A DNA stretch of 64,000 bases from JAKAWQ01 sp035509315 (GTDB lineage Bacteria; Pseudomonadota; Alphaproteobacteria; Acetobacterales; Acetobacteraceae). The position numbers and the translations under genes were made by a program. This document shows, one piece after another, positions 44,978-53,914 of the stretch (within the stretch, counting starts at the first letter, position 1; the number at the start of each line of letters is the position of its first letter). The DNA lies in NCBI GenBank assembly GCA_035509315.1, contig DATJLS010000019.1, positions 5,412 to 69,411 on the forward strand, written 5' to 3'. The notes below the pieces were generated by a model that was not told the DNA's origin, did not search any database, and saw only the letters and a list, made by a program, of their open reading frames with translations.

Positions 44978-46057
44978 ATGGCCTATGCGCCGCCGCCGCC
45001 GGATCCGTCATTGCCGCCGCTCAGGGTCAATCTCTACTCCGATACACAAACGAAACCGACAGCCGGGATGCGCGCAGCGATCGCCGCTGCCGAGGTCGGC
45101 GATGAACAGTCGGGCGCAGACCCGACCGTCAATCTTCTCTGTGAACGGATGGCAAGTCTCCTCGGCAAGGAAGCCGCCATGTTCCTCCCGAGCGGGACAA
45201 TGTGCAATGAGGTGGCGATCCTCACCCATTGCCGCCCCGGCGATGAAATCCTCGCCCACAAGACCGCGCATATCGCAACGGCCGAAGGTGGCGCACCCTG
45301 GGCGCTTGCCGGCGCGCGCGTCGTTCCGCTCGAAGGCCCGCGCGGCATCTTCGACACGGCAGCCCTCGTCGCCGCATTTCGCCCCCGCACCCGCTACGCG
45401 CCGCCGCAGGCCCTCGTCGCGGTCGAGCAGACTTCGAATCTGGGCGGCGGCGCGGTGTGGCCGCTTGCTTCCCTGACCGAAATCGCTGCGGCCGCGCACG
45501 AAGCGGGTCTCGCCACACATATGGATGGCGCGCGGCTGATGAACGCGGTCATCGCGAGCGGAGTTCCAGCGCACGAGATGGTCGCCGGCTATGACAGTGT
45601 TTGGCTCGATTTCACCAAGGGGCTCGGCGCTCCGGTCGGCGCTGTGCTCGCTGGATCGGCCGCCTTTATCGACGCTGCCTGGCGCTGGAAGCAACGGCTC
45701 GGCGGCTCCATGCGGCAGGCCGGCATCTGCGCCGCGGCCTGCCTTTACGCGCTCGATCATAACATCGAGCGCCTTGCAGAAGACCATGAGAATGCTCGGC
45801 TGCTGGCGCGCGGGCTCTCTCAGATTCCCGGCATCACGGTCGAGCTGCCGGAGACGAACCTCCTCTTCTTCGATACCTCCGGCACCGGCATGCCGGCCGA
45901 GATTCTCGCCGCGCATGTCCGCCGCCATGGCGTGCTCATCTCCGTCATGGGCAAGTTCCGTGGCCGCGCCTGCCTTCATCTCGATGTGGATCGCGACGGC
46001 GTGGAAGAAGCCGTGGCGGTGCTGCGGACGGTCGCCGCGGCAAAGATGGCGGCCTGA
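44978..46057 (+). CDS. ltaE: Low-specificity L-threonine aldolase
   Basis: PLP enzyme splitting threonine or allo-threonine into glycine and acetaldehyde. The 359-residue protein has the N-terminal NLYSDTQTKPT, the HIATAEGGAP region, HMDGARLMNA and the Schiff-base lysine in DFTKGLGAPVG. The family often starts with the SDT motif, as here. The stop overlaps the cinA ATG (TGATG). Confidence 0.9.
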   Translation: MAYAPPPPDPSLPPLRVNLYSDTQTKPTAGMRAAIAAAEVGDEQSGADPTVNLLCERMASLLGKEAAMFLPSGTMCNEVAILTHCRPGDEILAHKTAHIATAEGGAPWALAGARVVPLEGPRGIFDTAALVAAFRPRTRYAPPQALVAVEQTSNLGGGAVWPLASLTEIAAAAHEAGLATHMDGARLMNAVIASGVPAHEMVAGYDSVWLDFTKGLGAPVGAVLAGSAAFIDAAWRWKQRLGGSMRQAGICAAACLYALDHNIERLAEDHENARLLARGLSQIPGITVELPETNLLFFDTSGTGMPAEILAAHVRRHGVLISVMGKFRGRACLHLDVDRDGVEEAVAVLRTVAAAKMAA

Positions 46058-46554
46058 TGCTCAACCAGGCCGCTCTCGAAGAGGCCGCCGCCCTGCTCGC
46101 ACTCTGCCGCGCCCGCGGCATCACGCTGGCGACGGCCGAGAGCTGCACCGGCGGGCTGGTCGCAGCAGCCCTCACCGCGATCGCCGGTTCCTCCGATGTT
46201 TTCGAGCGCGGTTTCGTCACCTATTCGAATGCTGCGAAAGAAACGCTCCTCAACGTGCCCGCCTCCCTGATCGCGAGCGACGGCGCAGTGAGCGAGCCGG
46301 TGGCGCGCGAGATGGCCACGGGCGCGATCCGCAATTCCTCCGCGAGCCTCGCCGTCTCCGTGACCGGCGTTGCCGGACCGGGCGGGGGCAGCGCGGAGAA
46401 ACCCGTCGGCCTGGTCTGGCTCGGCGCGGCGCGGCGCAACGGCGCGGTATGGAGCGAACGGCATCTCTTTTCCGGAGACCGTGCAGCCGTTCGCGCCGCG
46501 AGCGTCAAGGCGGCACTGGCGCTGTTCGCGCGCTTGGCTGGGCAGGGCGGCTGA
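46057..46554 (+). CDS. CinA-family amidase (PncC-type nicotinamide-nucleotide amidohydrolase)
   Basis: A 165-residue single-domain CinA C-terminal protein. The TAESCTGGL motif carries the catalytic serine, and GVAGPGGG and KPVGLVW are conserved. PncC members deamidate NMN to nicotinate mononucleotide. The N-terminal CinA domain is absent, as in many Proteobacteria. It overlaps ltaE, and the next gene starts two bases after its stop. Confidence 0.88.
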   Translation: MLNQAALEEAAALLALCRARGITLATAESCTGGLVAAALTAIAGSSDVFERGFVTYSNAAKETLLNVPASLIASDGAVSEPVAREMATGAIRNSSASLAVSVTGVAGPGGGSAEKPVGLVWLGAARRNGAVWSERHLFSGDRAAVRAASVKAALALFARLAGQGG

Positions 46555-46555
46555 T

Positions 46556-47839
46556 TTGCTGCAGACCGATTATGACGTCATCGTCGTCGGAGCCGGGGTG
46601 GCGGGTCTGGCCGCCGCCACCTCGCTCGTCGCCGCGAAGAAACGCACGCTCGTGCTCGAGGCGAGCGGACGGATCGGCGGCCGTGCCTGGACCGCTTATC
46701 CCGAGGCTCTCGGCGGAGCCTGGTTCGACATGGGCGCAATTCTGCTGCACTCGGCGGAAAGGAACCCTCTGACCGCCATCGCGGAACGGGCGGGCGAGAA
46801 GCTGCGGCATGTGGACAGAGAGCGCCAGAGGTGCACTTTCATCGGCGCCCACCCCGCAAGTGAAGCGGAGCTTGCCGGTTACGAAGGAGCCTGGGAGCGT
46901 TTCGCCATGCGGGCGCAGGAATTGCTCGTCCCAGCCTTGCCAGATCCATCGCTCGGCGCGGTGGCGCGGAGTCTGCCGGACGATCCCTGGGCGCTGACGG
47001 TGGAGGCCTGGGAAGGGCCGGTGATCTGCGCCGTCGATGCCAATGATTTCAGCCTCGCGGACTGGCAGGCCAATGCGCTCACAGGCAGCAATCTCCTTCT
47101 CGAAGGAGGGATCGGCGCCTTTGTCGAGCGCCGGCTCGTCGGAGACCTTGCGATCCGGCGCAACACTGCGGTCAGGCGAATACGCTGGGATGGCGCAGTC
47201 ACAGTGGAAACCGAGACCGGCGCGCTGCGGACGGCAAGCTGCATCGTCACCGTCTCGACCGGCGTGCTCACCGCAGGGGGGATCGCCTTTGCGCCGGAAC
47301 TTCCGCCGGAAGTCGGCGAATGCCTGGCTTCCCTGCCGATGGGCCTGGCCATGAAAGTCGTCCTGCGTGCCGCCGGCCCTGACCGCCTGGACTTGTCCCC
47401 TCACACCGTGCTCGATCGGCGGATCGAAAAGAGCGGCGAGCCATTGATGATCTTCCAGTGCTGGCCGGATGGGCGGGATTACGTCCAGGGTTGGATCGGC
47501 GGGAGCATGGCCTGGGCGCTCTCCCGCGCCGGAGACGGAGCGGCGGCGGATTTCGCCCTGGCGGAGCTCCGGCGCCTTTTCGGCGGCCGCATCGACCGGC
47601 TCTTCGAACCGAAGGCAGCGCTGGTCACCCATTGGGAAAGCGATCCCTGGGTGCGTGGCGCCTATGCCTATGCCCGCCCGGGCGGCGCAGCGGCACGAGC
47701 ACGACTCGGCGAGCCACTGGCGGATGGGCGGTTGATCTTTGCCGGCGAGGCCTGCCACGAAGGGCTGGCGGGAACGCTCGGCGGCGCCTGGGAGAGCGGA
47801 AAAAGGGCCGCGCGGCTGGCAATGCAATGGGCAGGCTGA
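46556..47839 (+). CDS. Flavin-containing amine oxidase-like FAD oxidoreductase
   Basis: A 427-residue flavoprotein with the Rossmann motif DVIVVGAGVAGLAAA near the N-terminus, the GG doublet motif RIGGRAWT and the C-terminal FAD-contacting LIFAGEACHE. The fold is that of monoamine oxidases and related enzymes; the substrate is unknown. A TTG at 46556 is the only start that puts the Rossmann fold at the N-terminus, so translation probably depends on coupling to cinA. It overlaps the S49 peptidase gene by 13 bases. Confidence 0.8.
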   Translation: MLQTDYDVIVVGAGVAGLAAATSLVAAKKRTLVLEASGRIGGRAWTAYPEALGGAWFDMGAILLHSAERNPLTAIAERAGEKLRHVDRERQRCTFIGAHPASEAELAGYEGAWERFAMRAQELLVPALPDPSLGAVARSLPDDPWALTVEAWEGPVICAVDANDFSLADWQANALTGSNLLLEGGIGAFVERRLVGDLAIRRNTAVRRIRWDGAVTVETETGALRTASCIVTVSTGVLTAGGIAFAPELPPEVGECLASLPMGLAMKVVLRAAGPDRLDLSPHTVLDRRIEKSGEPLMIFQCWPDGRDYVQGWIGGSMAWALSRAGDGAAADFALAELRRLFGGRIDRLFEPKAALVTHWESDPWVRGAYAYARPGGAAARARLGEPLADGRLIFAGEACHEGLAGTLGGAWESGKRAARLAMQWAG

Positions 47840-48621
47840 CATTCTGGCGCAAGCCGCGCATCCCCGTAATCGAGCTGCACGGGATGATCGCTTCGCGATT
47901 CGGTCAGCTCAATATCGCCAGCGCCGCCCCGCTGATCGAGAAGGGCTTCGCCGCTGCCCGTGGCCGGCCGGTTATCCTCGATATCGACAGTCCGGGCGGC
48001 TCGCCAGTGCAGTCCGACCTGATCGCAAGCCTGATCCGTCGCCGCGCGGAGAAGGCCAAGGTCGAGGTCCATGCAGTAATCGGTGATGTCGGCGCTTCCG
48101 GCGGCTACTGGATCGCCTGCGCCGCCGACCGGATCCACGCCAACCCGATGAGCCTGGTGGCCTCGATTGGCGTGCGCGGTGGCGGCTTCGGTTTTTCCGA
48201 CCTCATCGCGCGCTTCGGTGTGGAGCGCCGCCTCTATACGGCAGGCGCGCATAAGGCACGGCTCGACCCGTTTCGGCCCGAACAGCCCGACGATATCGCC
48301 TACGTGCAAGACCTGCTCGACACGCTGCACCACCGCTTCAAGGACTGGGTCCGTGAACGACGGGCCGGCAGGCTCAAAGGTGCAGAGGAGGAAATTTTCG
48401 ACGGATCCGTGATGCTGGGGGAGCGCGGCTTGGCGCTCGGCCTCATTGATGGATACGCCGATATCGACGGCCTCGTCCGTGAGCTTGGAGGCGAGCGCGC
48501 GCGGCCGCGAATCTTCCGCCCGCGCCCGCGCGGACTGCTGCGAAGGCTGCCGCGCCTCGCGGCCGATGCGGCGCTCGACTCGATCGAGGAACGCGCCGCG
48601 CGGAGCGGGCTTCTTTCCTGA
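47827..48621 (+). CDS. Signal peptide peptidase SppA-like protease (family S49)
   Basis: A 264-residue serine protease of the S49 family. The nucleophile lies in GDVGASGGYWIACAAD and the general-base lysine in AGAHKARLDPF, with ILDIDSPGGSP forming the ClpP-like core. There is no strong N-terminal membrane helix, so it may be cytoplasmic or peripheral, unlike classical SppA or SohB. It ends the long plus-strand run; a hairpin repeat follows. Confidence 0.87.
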   Translation: MGRLTFWRKPRIPVIELHGMIASRFGQLNIASAAPLIEKGFAAARGRPVILDIDSPGGSPVQSDLIASLIRRRAEKAKVEVHAVIGDVGASGGYWIACAADRIHANPMSLVASIGVRGGGFGFSDLIARFGVERRLYTAGAHKARLDPFRPEQPDDIAYVQDLLDTLHHRFKDWVRERRAGRLKGAEEEIFDGSVMLGERGLALGLIDGYADIDGLVRELGGERARPRIFRPRPRGLLRRLPRLAADAALDSIEERAARSGLLS

Positions 48622-48680
48622 CGCCTGGGCGTGGTGATTTCAGATGGGCCGCGCGGGTCGCGCTTTGGCTTTGTTGTCTC

Positions 48681-48730
48681 GGTCAATTTCATGGCTTTGG
48701 CGGGATCGTGAACGATCCGCCAAAGCCATG
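48681..48730 (-). repeat. Hairpin repeat, family B, copy 1
   Basis: A near-perfect palindrome (ATGGCTTTGGCGG...CCGCCAAAGCCAT, one bulged base) lies between the convergent S49 peptidase and DUF2934 genes. It has no T tract, so it is not a classic terminator, but it could end transcription from both sides. Eighteen bases of it (48683-48700) recur at 61164-61181. Confidence 0.7.
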
Positions 48731-48735
48731 CCGAT

Positions 48736-49065
48736 CTACTCTTCTTCCCGAAGCACGCGGCGCTCTTTTTCGCGTGTCATCGGGGTCGGCGCGCGATCGC
48801 CCTGATCGGTGAAGCTCGTCGGAAACTCGCCGAGATTTTCCTCGATCGCGGCCTCGTCGATCGTCTCCGCGACCGGAACCTCTCCATGATGCTGCGTCAT
48901 CGGGTTCGGAAGCTGCCCCACCGGTGGATTGTCGTCGATCGCCTGCAACTCGCGGGCTCGTTCAAGGTAATCCGCTTCGCGTCCTTTCGGCGCCCCCTCG
49001 GCGCGCCACAGCCGCAATGCCCGCGCCCGGATCCGCCTCTCGTGATTGTCTTCCGTTGTGGCCAT
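48736..49065 (-). CDS. DUF2934 protein
   Basis: A 109-residue hydrophilic protein. The N-terminal third (residues about 9-38, RIRARALRLWRAEGAPKG...DYLERA) matches the short DUF2934 helix-turn-helix-like motif common in Rhizobiales and Acetobacteraceae. The rest is acidic, proline-rich and probably disordered. Function is unknown. GAGGAGG precedes the ATG at 49065. It lies 11 bases after the receiver gene and is probably cotranscribed with it. Confidence 0.72.
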   Translation of the reverse strand: MATTEDNHERRIRARALRLWRAEGAPKGREADYLERARELQAIDDNPPVGQLPNPMTQHHGEVPVAETIDEAAIEENLGEFPTSFTDQGDRAPTPMTREKERRVLREEE

Positions 49066-49076
49066 TCCAGACCTCC

Positions 49077-49442
49077 TCAACAATATGCCCTGACAAAGCT
49101 TAGCAGCTCTTCCTCACCTGGGGGCTTTTCCAGCACCTTTTCAACGCCGAGCTCCGTCGCCCTGGCGCGAATGACCGGCGAGGGTGATCCGGTGATCAAA
49201 AGCACGGGAATGGCAGCACCCGCTCCCCGCAGCCGCGCGGCCAGTTCGAGCCCGGTCATCTGCGGCATGTGATGATCGAGGATCAAACAGGCAGGCCGTG
49301 ACCCGCTGTCATTGAGAAATGCCGCGGCCGAGGCGTAGGTGCTCACGGGATGGCCCGCCAGCTCGATCAGGAACTTGAGCGAGTCGAGGACGGCCGGATC
49401 ATCATCGACGACCGCCACAGTACCGCTCATGGTGTCCACCAT
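49077..49442 (-). CDS. Single-domain response regulator (FixJ-type receiver only)
   Basis: A 121-residue CheY-like receiver with acidic pocket D13-D14-D15, phosphoacceptor D56 in LILDHHMPQMTG, a conserved Thr in LLITGS and Lys in LEKPPG. The receiver resembles FixJ/NarL-type receivers but the DNA-binding domain is absent. It lies downstream of and on the same strand as the FixL-type kinase (99 bases apart), so it is the likely phosphorylation partner or phosphate sink. The ATG at 49442 follows GAGG; an ATG at 49430 is also possible. Confidence 0.85.
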   Translation of the reverse strand: MVDTMSGTVAVVDDDPAVLDSLKFLIELAGHPVSTYASAAAFLNDSGSRPACLILDHHMPQMTGLELAARLRGAGAAIPVLLITGSPSPVIRARATELGVEKVLEKPPGEEELLSFVRAYC

Positions 49443-49531
49443 TGCCTCAATCGCCCAAAACCCAGCGGTACCGGATGATCATGGAAAACATACACGGGAC
49501 AAATTCATGGGCCGGCGCCTGGCCGGCCGCA

Positions 49532-49545
49532 TTGATGCAGATCAG
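49532..49545 (-). promoter_or_regulatory. Candidate FNR/FixK box upstream of the receiver gene (one mismatch)
   Basis: The plus strand reads TTGAT-GCAG-ATCAG, one base away from the palindrome TTGAT-N4-ATCAA. It is about 90 bases upstream of the receiver start and overlaps the last codons of the FixL gene. This is a weaker match than the two boxes near phaC. Confidence 0.4.
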
Positions 49546-51065
49546 GCATTCGCCCGGCGCGCCGAGAGGGAGTCCGGAAGGGTGAAACAGAAAATTGTCC
49601 CACCACCCATCCTATGCTCGGCGCTGAGTTCGCCGCCATGCGCCTCGACGATCGTCCGGCAGACTGAGAGACCGACTCCCATTCCGCTCGGCTTGGTCGT
49701 TACGAAGGGCTGAAAGAGCCGGCTGCGGACCTCCTCGGGCAGGCCAGCGCCGGTATCCGCAACTGAGACAATGATCTTGTCCCGAGCGCGGCTCGTGCTG
49801 ACCGTGAGTTCGCGCCGCTCGGCACCTGCCATCGCTTCCACGGCGTTCCGCATCAGGTTGAACAACACCTGCTGGATCTGGACCTTGTCGATAAGCGCCA
49901 GGGCTGCGTCCTCGGCGACACGAATCTCAAGGCGCACGCCAGTGCCGATGCCGACCAGTGCGAGCGCACTCGCCTCCTCGATGGTCTTTGCCAGATTTTC
50001 GACCCGCCGTTCTGTCTCCCGCTTGCGCACGAAGTCTCGCAGGCGCTGGATGATCTGCTGCGCCCGCTCCGATTGTTCGGCGATCCGTTCCACTGCGGCA
50101 AGCCCACCCGCCTCATTGCCGGCGGCGAAAAGGCGCCGGGCGCCGCTCAGATAATTGGCCATGGCCGTGAGCGGCTGGTTCACTTCGTGGGCAAGCGCCG
50201 AGACCATCTGGCCGAGCTCGGAAAGACGCGAGACGTGAACCAGCTCCGATTGCAACTCCCCAAGCCGGCGCTCGCGTTGCTGGCGTTCGGTCAGATCGCG
50301 CACAAACCCCGTAAAAAGGCGCGCCCCGGGCAGCATGACTTCGCCCACGGAGAGCTCCATGGGAAAGATGCTGCCGTCGCGCCGCTGGCCAGCGACGATC
50401 CGGCCGATGCCGATGATCCGGCGTTCGCCCGTCGTCAGATAACGCGTGAGATAGGCATCGTGTTCCTCACGGTAAGGAGACGGCATCAGCATGCTCACAT
50501 TCCGGCCGAGTGTCTCTCCTGCCGCCCAGCCAAACAATCGCTCGGCTGCGCTGCTGAAGGATTGGATCAGGCCATGCTCATCGATCACGACCAGGGCATC
50601 GGGAACGGTTTCGAGAATCGATCGAAGCAAGGCTTCTTGCTGTTCGAGCTCTCGGTGCGCACGCTCCGCCTCGGCAAGGTCACGCGCCACCTTGCACACC
50701 CCGATGATACGGTCCTGCTCGTCGCGGATCGGCGAGATGGTGAGCGCAACAGGAATAACCATACCATCCTTGCGCTTCCGCCGCGTCTCGAAATGAGCGA
50801 GCGTCTCACCGCTTCGGACCCGTTCGAGGATTGCAGCCTCTTCGGCAATCCGGTCGGGGGGAACGATGCACAGGATCGGAGTGCCGATGATTTCCTCGGC
50901 GGTATAGCCAAACAGTACCTCCGCCGCCTTGTTCCAGAAGGTCACGATCCCATCGAGATCTTTACCGACAATCGCGTCATCCACCGCGCGCGCGATCGCC
51001 TCGAGCCACACGCGCGCGCCGTCTCCTTCCTTCGCCGCCTGGTTCGGGTGCGGAATACGGGACAA
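49542..51065 (-). CDS. fixL: FixL-type oxygen-sensing histidine kinase
   Basis: A 507-residue soluble kinase: PAS domain (about 20-130), second PAS domain (about 145-258), HisKA with H293 in ALAHEVNQPLT, and HATPase_c with NLMRNAVEAM and GMGVGLSV. The second PAS has the haem-binding FixL signature: H202 in EEHDAYL matches the proximal haem ligand and R222 in IIGIGRIV matches the oxygen-sensing arginine of Bradyrhizobium FixL. No membrane helices are seen. The partner next door is a receiver without DNA-binding domain, unlike classical fixJ. Confidence 0.88.
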   Translation of the reverse strand: MSRIPHPNQAAKEGDGARVWLEAIARAVDDAIVGKDLDGIVTFWNKAAEVLFGYTAEEIIGTPILCIVPPDRIAEEAAILERVRSGETLAHFETRRKRKDGMVIPVALTISPIRDEQDRIIGVCKVARDLAEAERAHRELEQQEALLRSILETVPDALVVIDEHGLIQSFSSAAERLFGWAAGETLGRNVSMLMPSPYREEHDAYLTRYLTTGERRIIGIGRIVAGQRRDGSIFPMELSVGEVMLPGARLFTGFVRDLTERQQRERRLGELQSELVHVSRLSELGQMVSALAHEVNQPLTAMANYLSGARRLFAAGNEAGGLAAVERIAEQSERAQQIIQRLRDFVRKRETERRVENLAKTIEEASALALVGIGTGVRLEIRVAEDAALALIDKVQIQQVLFNLMRNAVEAMAGAERRELTVSTSRARDKIIVSVADTGAGLPEEVRSRLFQPFVTTKPSGMGVGLSVCRTIVEAHGGELSAEHRMGGGTIFCFTLPDSLSARRANA

Positions 51066-51086
51066 GAGGGCGGCCCTCCGTGGCGC

Positions 51087-52370
51087 TCACGCGGCGCAGG
51101 TTGCCTCCATCCGGCGGCGGTAACGATAGGTCTCGTCGGCAAGGTCGAGACTCACATCGCCCCAGGTGAGCGTCCGGCCCGCGGCCACGGCGCGACGAAG
51201 ACGGACCCCTCCGGCAAGCCCGATCGGCAGCCCGCCGAGCGCCAGACTCGCAGCGGCAGGCATGAGCCGTCCCCAGACCATCGCGCCTCCCTCGCCATCG
51301 AGCATTGTGCCGGCAGCGAGGTCGTGCTTGGCGGTGGCGACAACATCGGCACGGAAGGCATCGGGAGCTCCGGTCGGCTCGGCGCGCAGCGCGGCGGAAA
51401 GCACGGAAATGCCCAGCTCAAGGCCGATCAGATGGAAGGGGCGCCAGAGCGCGGCGCGGGTGCCGCTCGGGTCGGTCGCGATTCCGTATTCCCCGAAGCA
51501 GCGTGCGGTATAGGCATTGGGCGCCGCAAAGACGACGTAAACACCCCAGCGGAGATCATTCGCCACTGGCTCGCCGTTGCGGTGCAGGCTGGAAACGACC
51601 TCGACCATCCCTTCGGCACTGCTGAGCACGGACGCGAGCTCGGGCGCGGCGACAGGCGGGAAGCCGAGACCGCCTGCGGGTGCAGCGAGTCCGGTCGCAT
51701 TGGCGACCGCAGCCATCTCGATCGCCGATTTCGTGCCGTCGAGGAAAGAATTGAACATTTTTGGGTTCATCCCACCTCGCACGGCCTGTTCCGCGGTCAG
51801 CCCGTAATGGTCCCAGACCGTCTCCGGCGTGGAGGCATGATAGGCGGGAAGATATTTCGTGCCTTTGCCGGCAGCCAGCACGGCAAAGCCTGCGGCGCGG
51901 GCCCAATCCACCAGCTCGCAGATGAGCGCCGGCTGATCGCCGTAAGCGAGCGAATAGACCACACCGGCCGCCTCCGCCTCGCGTGCAAGAAGAGGGCCTG
52001 CCAGCGCATCCGCCTCGACATTCACCATAATGATATGCTTGCCCGCCGCAATGGCCGCGCGGGCGTGGGCAATGCCGGCGGCCGGGTGGCCGGTCGCCTC
52101 TATCACCACCTCGACATCGGGACGGGCGATCAGAGCTTTCGCATCCTCGGTAATCAGCGTCGCGGCGATGCGCGCCTCGTCCCAGCCTACGGCACGGCAA
52201 GCAGCGCGGGCGCGTTCGGGCGAGAGCTCGGCGATGCCGGCCACGGCAAGCCCCTTTGTGCCCGGCACCTGGGAGAGGAACATCGAACCGAACTTTCCCG
52301 CTCCGATCAGCCCGACGCGCACAGGGCCAACTGCGGCAAGCCGGCGAGCAAGCAGCCGCGACAGGTTCAT
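51087..52370 (-). CDS. DXR-like (DRL) family NAD(P)-dependent oxidoreductase
   Basis: A 427-residue protein with an N-terminal Rossmann domain (VGLIGAGKFGSMFLSQVP near residue 18), a central catalytic domain, and a C-terminal SAF-like region (AGTMLDGEGGAMVWGRLMPA). This layout and N-terminal motif resemble the Brucella DRL protein, which replaces DXR in the MEP isoprenoid pathway; other family members may act in sugar-acid metabolism. Substrate is therefore uncertain. It is 21 bases upstream of fixL on the same strand. Confidence 0.7.
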   Translation of the reverse strand: MNLSRLLARRLAAVGPVRVGLIGAGKFGSMFLSQVPGTKGLAVAGIAELSPERARAACRAVGWDEARIAATLITEDAKALIARPDVEVVIEATGHPAAGIAHARAAIAAGKHIIMVNVEADALAGPLLAREAEAAGVVYSLAYGDQPALICELVDWARAAGFAVLAAGKGTKYLPAYHASTPETVWDHYGLTAEQAVRGGMNPKMFNSFLDGTKSAIEMAAVANATGLAAPAGGLGFPPVAAPELASVLSSAEGMVEVVSSLHRNGEPVANDLRWGVYVVFAAPNAYTARCFGEYGIATDPSGTRAALWRPFHLIGLELGISVLSAALRAEPTGAPDAFRADVVATAKHDLAAGTMLDGEGGAMVWGRLMPAAASLALGGLPIGLAGGVRLRRAVAAGRTLTWGDVSLDLADETYRYRRRMEATCAA

Positions 52371-52380
52371 CGCGCCCTCC

Positions 52381-53085
52381 TTATCCGATGCGGAGCAGCC
52401 GAGTGCCCTCGTCGTGCAGCCAGGCTATGGCGGCGTCGGTGTCGGGGCTGAGCTTACGCACCAGCGCCCAGAAGCGTGGACCGTGATTCATATGGCGAAG
52501 GTGGGCGACCTCGTGGGCGGCAACATAATCCTGAACGAAGGGGGGCGCCATCACCAGCCGCCAGGAGAAGGCAAGAGAGCCGTCGGCGCCACAACTTCCC
52601 CAGCGGCTTCTTGTGTCGCGCACGCGCACGCGCCGTACCTTGACGCCGAGGCACGCGGCCTTCTCCGCGACCAAAGCCGAAAGGCGCTGTTTGGCCTCCG
52701 TGCGCAGGAAGTCGCGCACGCGGCGGGGCAGGAAGGCCACATCTCCGGAGACGCGGATTTCCCCCCCTTCCAGCCAGACACCCCGGCGTGCCCAGGGGAT
52801 GTGGCGGATCAGCTGCTCGACACCGCCAAGCGGGATGAGCGCACCCGGCGCGAGGGCAACCGCGTCGGGCAGGGCCGCAAGATGGGCGGCAACCCAGCCG
52901 GCGTGGGCGGCGAGCAAGGCCAGGCCGGCCCGACGCCCGGTGCGCAGAGGCAAGGTAACGACCACCAGCCCGCCCTTCGGCTCAATGCGGAGGCTGACCC
53001 GCCGGGCACGGCTGCTCCGGCGCCAGAGCACGCGCGTCTCGCCGCCCGGAAGCGCCAGGGTCTCGGATTCGGAGCTGTCCATCAT
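52381..53085 (-). CDS. YgjP-type zinc metallopeptidase (DUF45, SprT-like)
   Basis: A 234-residue protein with the zinc motif HEVAHLRHMNH near residue 192, followed by the third-ligand region and the conserved RWGSCG upstream. Members of the YgjP/WLM-like group are predicted soluble metallopeptidases with poorly known substrates. Adjacent ATGs at 53085 and 53082 are both possible. It lies ten bases upstream of the DRL gene on the same strand. Confidence 0.82.
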   Translation of the reverse strand: MMDSSESETLALPGGETRVLWRRSSRARRVSLRIEPKGGLVVVTLPLRTGRRAGLALLAAHAGWVAAHLAALPDAVALAPGALIPLGGVEQLIRHIPWARRGVWLEGGEIRVSGDVAFLPRRVRDFLRTEAKQRLSALVAEKAACLGVKVRRVRVRDTRSRWGSCGADGSLAFSWRLVMAPPFVQDYVAAHEVAHLRHMNHGPRFWALVRKLSPDTDAAIAWLHDEGTRLLRIG

Positions 53086-53132
53086 CGCGGACCATGGCGA
53101 AACCGTTCCGCGTCGCGCAACCCTCGGGAAAG

Positions 53133-53840
53133 CTAGTCTGGAATGAACCCCCCGGTAACCGCGTCGCACCAGACCAGCTGATCCCGCACCGCCTTGACGC
53201 CCGGCACCCCGGCAATGAGAACATTGAGAGCCTTGCGCTGCTCGTCCTGCACGATGATGCCACTAAGCTCCACGGTGCCGTCCGTAACGGTAATGGCAAG
53301 GTTGCGCAGCGACGGCGCCCAGGGCTGGGCGGCGATTTCAGTAAGGATTTTCGCGCGGATGGCCTCATCGCTATCCAGTGGCGCCGGCCGCTCGGCGAGG
53401 ATATGGCCGAGCGCGCGCACCAGATCGGCGCGGGCGATGATGCCGACGAGCGCGCCATCCGGGTGATCGAGAACCGGCAGCCGGCGCACGTGATGCTGTT
53501 CCATCAGGCGGACGACCTCAGCAAGCGGCGTCGCCGCCGTGACGGCCACGACATCGCGGCTCATTACCTCGGTCACGGTTCGGCCATGCGCGTGCACATA
53601 CTCGCGAGCGAGGCGCGGCTGGGAAAAGACCAGCTCGAGCCAGCGCGGTTCGCGCTCCGTCCCGGTTTCGGCGCGGCGAAGCAGGTCGCTCTCGGTCAGA
53701 ATGCCAACCAAACTGCCTTCCGCATCGAGCACCGGCAACCCGCTGATGCGTTTCTCGACAAGGAGGGCAACGGCCTCGTCGAGCCTCGTGTCAGGACGGA
53801 CGGTGACCGGGTTCACAGTCATCACGTCTGCGGCGTTCAT
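53133..53840 (-). CDS. CBS-pair and BON domain protein
   Basis: A 235-residue cytoplasmic protein. Two CBS motifs (about residues 4-60 and 90-150) form a Bateman module that usually senses adenine nucleotides; a BON domain (about 165-230) follows. Such proteins are often part of low-oxygen and stress regulons. AGGAGA precedes the ATG at 53840. An FNR/FixK box lies 75 bases upstream, in the region shared with the divergent phaC gene. Confidence 0.87.
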   Translation of the reverse strand: MNAADVMTVNPVTVRPDTRLDEAVALLVEKRISGLPVLDAEGSLVGILTESDLLRRAETGTEREPRWLELVFSQPRLAREYVHAHGRTVTEVMSRDVVAVTAATPLAEVVRLMEQHHVRRLPVLDHPDGALVGIIARADLVRALGHILAERPAPLDSDEAIRAKILTEIAAQPWAPSLRNLAITVTDGTVELSGIIVQDEQRKALNVLIAGVPGVKAVRDQLVWCDAVTGGFIPD

Positions 53841-53914
53841 ACGAATCTCCTGAAGAACCCGAACAGACATGCTATAGACGAATTACATCTTGCGGGCAGC
53901 ACGGCTTGGACGCC

